This document shows, piece after piece, positions 62,201 to 64,000 of a stretch of DNA of 64,000 nucleotides. A program made the position numbers and the translations under genes. The first letter of the stretch is position 1. Each line of letters starts with the position of its first letter. Under the pieces are notes generated by a model, which worked only from the letters and a program-made list of their open reading frames with translations, did not search any database and had not been told where the DNA came from. The DNA comes from Notospermus geniculatus (Eukaryota > Nemertea > Pilidiophora > Heteronemertea > Lineidae), in the NCBI GenBank assembly GCA_002633025.1, contig NMRB01000177.1, forward strand, positions 120,251 to 184,250, written 5' to 3'.

Positions 62201-63754
62201 CCATCAGCTGAATAAATCCAGAGGGTCTATCGCTATGGTTGCCCTGAAATATGGAACATTTACTCAAGGACACAGGTAATGGTAGTTGCTCAATGCTGAA
62301 TATAGGCCTACTCTCATGTGAGTAACAAAGTCAATTCTAAAGGCACTGAGTTCCATGTGATAGTTTTCTCGTGAAAGTTGGCCCTCAATAGATAATTTAC
62401 CGTTGTTGGTTCCTTATGACTGCCCATTGCACAAGGTACGAAGTATGAGTATGTGCGTACGAAGTATGAGGTAGTACAGACACATGGTAGGCCATGATGC
62501 CCTTGTTCTAACCTCGTGAGCAAAAGCACCTCACAGAAAGCCATTGAAAATGTCGATAAAACATTTTGTATCATAACAGAAGATGAAGGGACAAGTCACT
62601 ACACTTTGTGAGTGAGTGAAATCAGATAAGTGAGCAAATATAGAAAAACAATAACAAGTTTTCATGACTTAGTTAGTGTCAGTCATGCAACAACAAAAGA
62701 TATGAAATAACAGATTGTGTATTGATGACTTGCACAAGCCCTTACATAAAACATGAAATCAGGTAGAATATTCGATTATAGTGACTATGTTATGACTGAA
62801 AGCCATTTGCCACTTCCACTATACTGTACTACATTGCAAACAGAAGTGCCTGGAATAAAAAATTTGTGAAGAGAAATTCAATAGCGACAGACAGCCATTA
62901 TTGATGACAACTTACCTTTAAATCTAACTATTTGCGGGCCAACAAAACATCATAAAAAGTTACCGGTACATATTTCTACATAACACACTGGTATTTCGTT
63001 TCATAGATTTATAAAACAGGCTGAACTCTGGAAATGTTTGTAGACTCAGATGGGGCAGAATTTTCACTTTACCAGCTGACGTCTTCAGAACTACCGTCCA
63101 TTTGAAGTTGACAAGAGAAATGGCCAGTTCCTACCAGAGTCAACCAGGATGGGAACTAAAGAGTTACTGCTTGGCTTCTCTCATTTGTTGATGTGGGAAT
63201 TCTTTTTCGCTTCATTCATGATTTCAGTGTCTTCTACTCAAAACACTTGATAACTGGATTCCCACGGAGTCTCTACGGACTCCGCTAAAGAACTTACATC
63301 ATAGTAGAACAGATTTCCATCCTTGGCTCTGAAGTATCTCTTCTTCCATGTTTTCAACATTGTCGCTTTCTTCTTATTCATTGGCAGCTTGTCCATGTAG
63401 CCAGCCATCTGGATATACCCGCTCGAGGGATCTTCTGCATGCTGGAAATGAAATGTACAGGAGTTAAAATTTCATCCTTTCATGTGGCATGGACTCCAAA
63501 CACAGTCTTCTTGAAGTGCCCCTCCCTGTTACTTTCGCTCCTTTTAGTTAGTGGTCAGAAATGAGAACTCTAACTTGACCTCGATAGTCTGTGGCACTGC
63601 TACTCAACGCTCAACAATGCAAAGTGGCAGTCACCTCTAAGTTTTAGAGTTTGATCTGCGGTCAGGCCTTCTTCATTTCTTCACCTGGGAATGTCAATGT
63701 TCTACTTACATCGTCCACCTGCTTTATTTCATACAAATCATCCAACAATTTCAC
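59226..63754 (-). CDS. PH domain fused to an actin-like fold (12 exons visible, 5' end outside window)
   Basis: Exons in transcript order are 63710-63754, 63298-63441, 62151-62243, 61853-61993, 61535-61595, 61180-61328, 60911-60991, 60575-60767, 60191-60449, 59927-60073, 59540-59639 and 59226-59372. All introns are GT-AG, frames join without a stop, and 519 residues are visible. Residues about 23-120 form a PH domain: basic K-T-W-K-K-R-Y-F at 45-52, and the invariant C-terminal-helix tryptophan at 112 (E-H-Q-D-W-M). Residues 142-519 are a complete actin fold, 378 residues against 375 in actin. It has phosphate loop 1 D-I-G-G-C-S-V-R-G-G (147-156), Q273 in Y-Q-P-I-M-A-L-Y, phosphate loop 2 V-V-D-I-G-E (D290), Y-E-L-P and F-R-A-A-E near 382-401, and L-S-G-G-T-T-M-L-P-G (442-451). 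The DNase loop is shorter and the catalytic histidine appears lost, so filament formation is doubtful. PH domains often bind phosphoinositides; a membrane role is inferred. Upstream exon(s) lie beyond the window. Confidence 0.9.
61702..61780 (-). mobile_element. tRNA-like SINE head inside a PH-actin intron
   Basis: On the minus strand, box A TGGCTTAGTGG and box B GGTTCAATTCCC are correctly spaced. The T arm GAGGGTTCAATTCCCTC pairs perfectly. The acceptor stem pairs only about five of seven and the anticodon stem is short, so a SINE head or tRNA pseudogene is more likely than a working tRNA. It shares the transcription strand of the host gene. Confidence 0.5.
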
Positions 63755-64000
63755 CTAGAAACATAGGAATTAAACAGAATTATCAAATGAACTTGTGAAA
63801 AAAACATATGAATAAAGATTTCAGGACAGAGTTTGAAGCAAACTTACAGTCTAATTGGTTACTAATTACGGTACCCTCTTGCCCTGACAAGCGTTCCAAT
63901 CACTACTACTCCACTCAAGGGAGAGCAGTCAAAGGGCGAATGGACTGTAGGCCTAGATACGTCAAGATGAAGCATGACTAGATGAGCTGTGCTTGGCCTA
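63755..64000. other. Right edge, intron of the PH-actin gene
   Basis: A GTAAGT on the minus strand at 63844-63849 looks like a donor, but the open frame before it ends in a phase that does not fit the exon at 63710-63754. I therefore place the preceding exon outside the window. Confidence 0.5.

Noticed and set aside
63844-63900. An extra upstream exon of the PH-actin gene
   Set aside because: The donor-like GTAAGT follows a frame in the wrong phase, and the other phase contains a stop.

Overview
This is nuclear DNA of an animal, almost certainly a marine invertebrate. It has spliced genes with GT-AG introns, intron-containing tRNA-Leu genes, tRNA-derived SINEs and many small DNA transposons. 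The palindrome TAGGCCTA occurs about 20 times. I cannot settle the phylum; echinoderm, hemichordate, cephalochordate and lophotrochozoan all remain possible. There are no operons, CRISPR arrays or bacterial signals.

Layout. Positions 1-6419 (minus strand) hold the 5' end of a GATA1/2/3-class transcription factor: a clear first coding exon at 6209-6419, a 6.2 kb first intron, and a probable second exon cut by the left edge. From 6.4 to about 51 kb I find no convincing protein-coding gene. That stretch holds three tRNA-Leu(CAA) genes (21.0-23.3 kb), minisatellites, foldback and TIR-bearing MITEs, SINE copies, an array of TGACGTCA-type palindromes (24.1 kb), and two local duplications (9.5-11.6 kb and 27.0-28.5 kb). 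Each duplication is joined through N bases, so it may be an assembly artefact.

The right end has two well-supported multi-exon genes on the minus strand, arranged head to tail. The first (51370-56381) encodes a complete 467-residue secreted protein with two von Willebrand factor A domains and a lysine/glutamate-rich tail, in eight exons. The second (59226-63754 and beyond the right edge) encodes a pleckstrin-homology domain fused to a full-length divergent actin fold, with twelve exons visible. This PH-actin fusion is the most unusual coding feature here.

Nothing shows that the three genes act together. The GATA gene is a nuclear regulator, the VWA protein is probably extracellular, and the PH-actin protein is probably at the membrane-cytoskeleton interface. 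All exon structures were read by hand from splice sites and reading frame, without alignment or transcript data.
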